Part shown: positions 5,097-6,964 of the stretch, in pieces
How positions within the stretch are numbered: the first letter of the stretch is position 1
Layout: each line of letters begins with the position of its first letter
Assembly: GCA_013813605.1 (NCBI GenBank)
Contig: JACCRL010000277.1
Span: forward strand, 1-6,964
Direction: 5' to 3'
Source of the DNA: Gemmatimonadaceae bacterium
Lineage (GTDB): Bacteria > Gemmatimonadota > Gemmatimonadetes > Gemmatimonadales > Gemmatimonadaceae
Length of the DNA: 6,964 nucleotides
Made by a program: the position numbers and the translations under genes
Notes under the pieces: model-generated
Told to the model about the DNA's origin: nothing
What the model saw: only the letters and a program-made list of their open reading frames with translations
The model's database searches: none

Positions 5097-6964
5097 CTGC
5101 GCGCGCGGCGTCCAATCCAATTGAAACGAAGAGCGCTCGCCGCGTTCCCGGCTCGTAGTACTTGCCGCCCGCCGCATTCACGCTCACCGATGAAGCGTGG
5201 ACTCGGTCGAACGCATTCTGCACACCGGCGGTGAATCGGAACCTTGCCCCTGAGACAATCAGGTTTCTGGAAAGACGGGCGTTGAGAAGCGCAAAGCCGG
5301 GCGCGGACTCTGAATTGGCGTCGTTGACCTCAACGCGCCCGCTCGCCAACCCCTCGGCGACGAAGTCGATATTCCGAAACTTCCAGTGGGCGCTCGCCTG
5401 CATGACCCGGGGCGCGACGCCGGGGATGCGTTTTCCGGCGTAGCTCTCGGCGCCGACGACATACTCGCGGAAACGAAAATTGGAAATGGTATAGGCAATG
5501 CCCGTTTCGACTCCGCCAATCACGGCGGAACCGGCCGCCTCCGCGCCAACGCGCTTCGTGCTGCCGGCGTTCCGGAAATATCGTCTTCCGCCGCTGGCGG
5601 GTATCTCGAATGGAATCAGCTCGTCCGATACACGCGTGCGATACAGGGCGAGGTTGTACTGAATTCCGCGACGACTGACGCCCTTGAGTCCCGCTTCGTA
5701 TGACGTAGAGCGCTGAGGCTCGAGCAACCGGTTCAGCCCCGCCGAGCCGTCGGGCTGGTTGCCAAGCTCGGTTGCGGTCGGCGTCTCGAAGGCGCGTGAA
5801 ACGTTGGCGTAGAGGCTATGCGATCGCGAGAGCCTTGCAACGATTCCAAAGGCGGGATTTACCGCGTACAGAGTGCGAACACCGGAGTCATCGGGGTTCG
5901 TGCCGGTAACCAGCCGGTCGCGCACGTCGAAGCGTACTTCGTCGGCGCGAACTCCCCCACTCAGCAGCACCCGGGAGCCGATTGGCGCTTCGTTGCGAAT
6001 GTAAGATCCGGAAGACGTGACGAGCTCGCGCTGATTCAGCGTGGTCGTACCGCGCTCAGGGAGGGTCGTTGGACAGGAAGCGGTGGGAAGCGACGCCGGA
6101 GCGTCGTTGCAGTTGGCGAAGTTGACCCGCCGATCGTTCTGCTTCTGAATCTCGCTTCCGGCGGTGAACCGCTGGCCCGCGCCGAGCAGAGAATGAAAGA
6201 TCGTCGCGCGGTAGCCGGCGCCCCACGAAATACGGTCGACGTCAACGATGCCGAAGGAGAGAGGATTGTCGAGCGAGCGGATGCCACCGTGGAACGATCC
6301 CTCCAATTCGCCCCGCTTGCTTGTCTCGCTGAACGTGAAGCCGGCCTGCGATTGCCGGACCGCCTTTCTCGCCTGCTTCCTGACTGCGAGCGGGTCGGCC
6401 ATCTCGGGCCGTTCAAACAGCTGCGATCTCGTGAGTGATCCAGGGTTCTGCGCTACCGGCAGCTCCATCCCCAGCAACGTAAGCGCAAATGCCGCATCGC
6501 CTCGCTGGAGTGACGCCCGCGCGAATGCGTTGGTCTGGCGCTGTTCGGAGTAGTCGCGGAATCCGTCGGCCGTCGTGCGTGCGATGCTTGCCTGATACCG
6601 TGCCGCGCGCGTACCACCGCTCACCTTGCCGAACAGCCTGCTCGTGCCGAAGCTGCCGGTGGACGCGCGCAGCTCACCGCGGAGCGTTCCCGGCGACGGA
6701 TCAGTGGATCGAATATCAATCACCCCGCCGGCGGCATTTCCGTAGAGCGAAGACGCGCTGCCGCGCAGCACTTCGACGCGTCCGACTGATTCAAGATCCA
6801 GGTAATCGATTGGAGTCTGACCGTCCGGAAGAGTGAGCGGGATGCCGTCGCGCAGCACGCGAATGCCGCGCACCCCGAAAGCGGAGCGTGAGCCGAAACC
6901 GCGTATCGAGATGCGCGGATCCTGGGACGGGTTGTTGCGGTTGCTCACCGAGAGACCCGGAATG
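5068..6964 (-). CDS. TonB-dependent outer-membrane receptor, N-terminus off the window
   Basis: This would be an outer-membrane beta-barrel that imports a scarce ligand (typically ferric siderophore, other iron complex or cobalamin) using TonB/ExbBD energy. The frame is open to the window edge, so GTG 6948 is internal: residues IPGLS precede it and belong to the plug. Of 631 visible residues, about 1-88 finish the plug domain, with PRISIRGFGSRSAFGVRGIR, then RDGIPLTLPDGQTPIDYLDL, then VEVLRGSASSLYGNAAGGVI. The rest is the barrel, including YANVSRAFETPTATELG, a LEPQRSTSYEAGLKG block and the late NAFDRVHASSVSVNAAGGKY. The signal peptide, TonB box and plug start are missing. A surface-loop candidate carries C-x11-C (codons at 6109-6111 and 6073-6075), likely a disulfide. 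The last barrel strand (RRALFVSIGL) is followed by 14 extra residues before the stop. Substrate cannot be told from sequence; iron is the default guess. Confidence 0.93.
   Translation of the reverse strand, partial: IPGLSVSNRNNPSQDPRISIRGFGSRSAFGVRGIRVLRDGIPLTLPDGQTPIDYLDLESVGRVEVLRGSASSLYGNAAGGVIDIRSTDPSPGTLRGELRASTGSFGTSRLFGKVSGGTRAARYQASIARTTADGFRDYSEQRQTNAFARASLQRGDAAFALTLLGMELPVAQNPGSLTRSQLFERPEMADPLAVRKQARKAVRQSQAGFTFSETSKRGELEGSFHGGIRSLDNPLSFGIVDVDRISWGAGYRATIFHSLLGAGQRFTAGSEIQKQNDRRVNFANCNDAPASLPTASCPTTLPERGTTTLNQRELVTSSGSYIRNEAPIGSRVLLSGGVRADEVRFDVRDRLVTGTNPDDSGVRTLYAVNPAFGIVARLSRSHSLYANVSRAFETPTATELGNQPDGSAGLNRLLEPQRSTSYEAGLKGVSRRGIQYNLALYRTRVSDELIPFEIPASGGRRYFRNAGSTKRVGAEAAGSAVIGGVETGIAYTISNFRFREYVVGAESYAGKRIPGVAPRVMQASAHWKFRNIDFVAEGLASGRVEVNDANSESAPGFALLNARLSRNLIVSGARFRFTAGVQNAFDRVHASSVSVNAAGGKYYEPGTRRALFVSIGLDAARAVRGSAAPGR

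Noticed and set aside
5818..6438. Plus-strand open frame (206 codons) inside the receptor gene
   Set aside because: It is antisense to clear barrel sequence, and its composition is typical of a shadow frame.

Overview
The window is a GC-rich (by eye roughly 63-65%), densely coded bacterial stretch with six protein genes, two of them cut by the window edges. No RNA genes, CRISPR arrays, insertion sequences or phage genes were seen. The best guess for the host is Gemmatimonadota or a similar soil/sediment phylum such as Acidobacteriota. This rests on recalled likeness of the anti-sigma C-terminal helical region, the ECF sigma/zinc anti-sigma/DUF4097 arrangement and base composition. It is an inference, not a search result.

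Layout. Positions 1-1016 (+) carry the 3' part of purK, a purine biosynthesis gene with its N-terminus off the window. After about 114 bp comes a compact plus-strand cluster. It holds an ECF sigma factor (1131-1691), a zinc-binding membrane anti-sigma factor that overlaps it by ATGA (1688-2578), and two secreted DUF4097-type repeat proteins (2586-3551 and 3554-4417). Gaps in this cluster are 7 nt and 2 nt, so the four genes are very likely one operon. A 79-nt gap follows, filled with three mutually exclusive inverted repeats. Then comes a small five-helix membrane protein that resembles heme-copper oxidase subunit III (4497-5096). On the minus strand, converging on it and overlapping its last 29 bases, is the C-terminal 631 residues of a TonB-dependent outer-membrane receptor (5068-6964, start off the window).

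How the genes may work together. The sigma factor would be held at the membrane by the anti-sigma factor until an envelope signal releases it. The two exported beta-repeat proteins in the same operon are plausible outputs or periplasmic/cell-surface partners of that circuit. DUF4097 proteins such as LiaG accompany cell-envelope stress systems in other bacteria, which fits, but the role here is not proven. purK, the oxidase-like protein and the receptor look like ordinary neighbours rather than parts of the module.

The most noteworthy sequence signal is a strict 9-residue (27-bp) register, paired into 18-residue units, in both DUF4097 paralogues. One is built on Val-Ser-Gly and the other on Val-Asn-Gly. 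I see no clear sign of a wholly new system; the sigma/anti-sigma/paired-solenoid operon is the best candidate for a second look.
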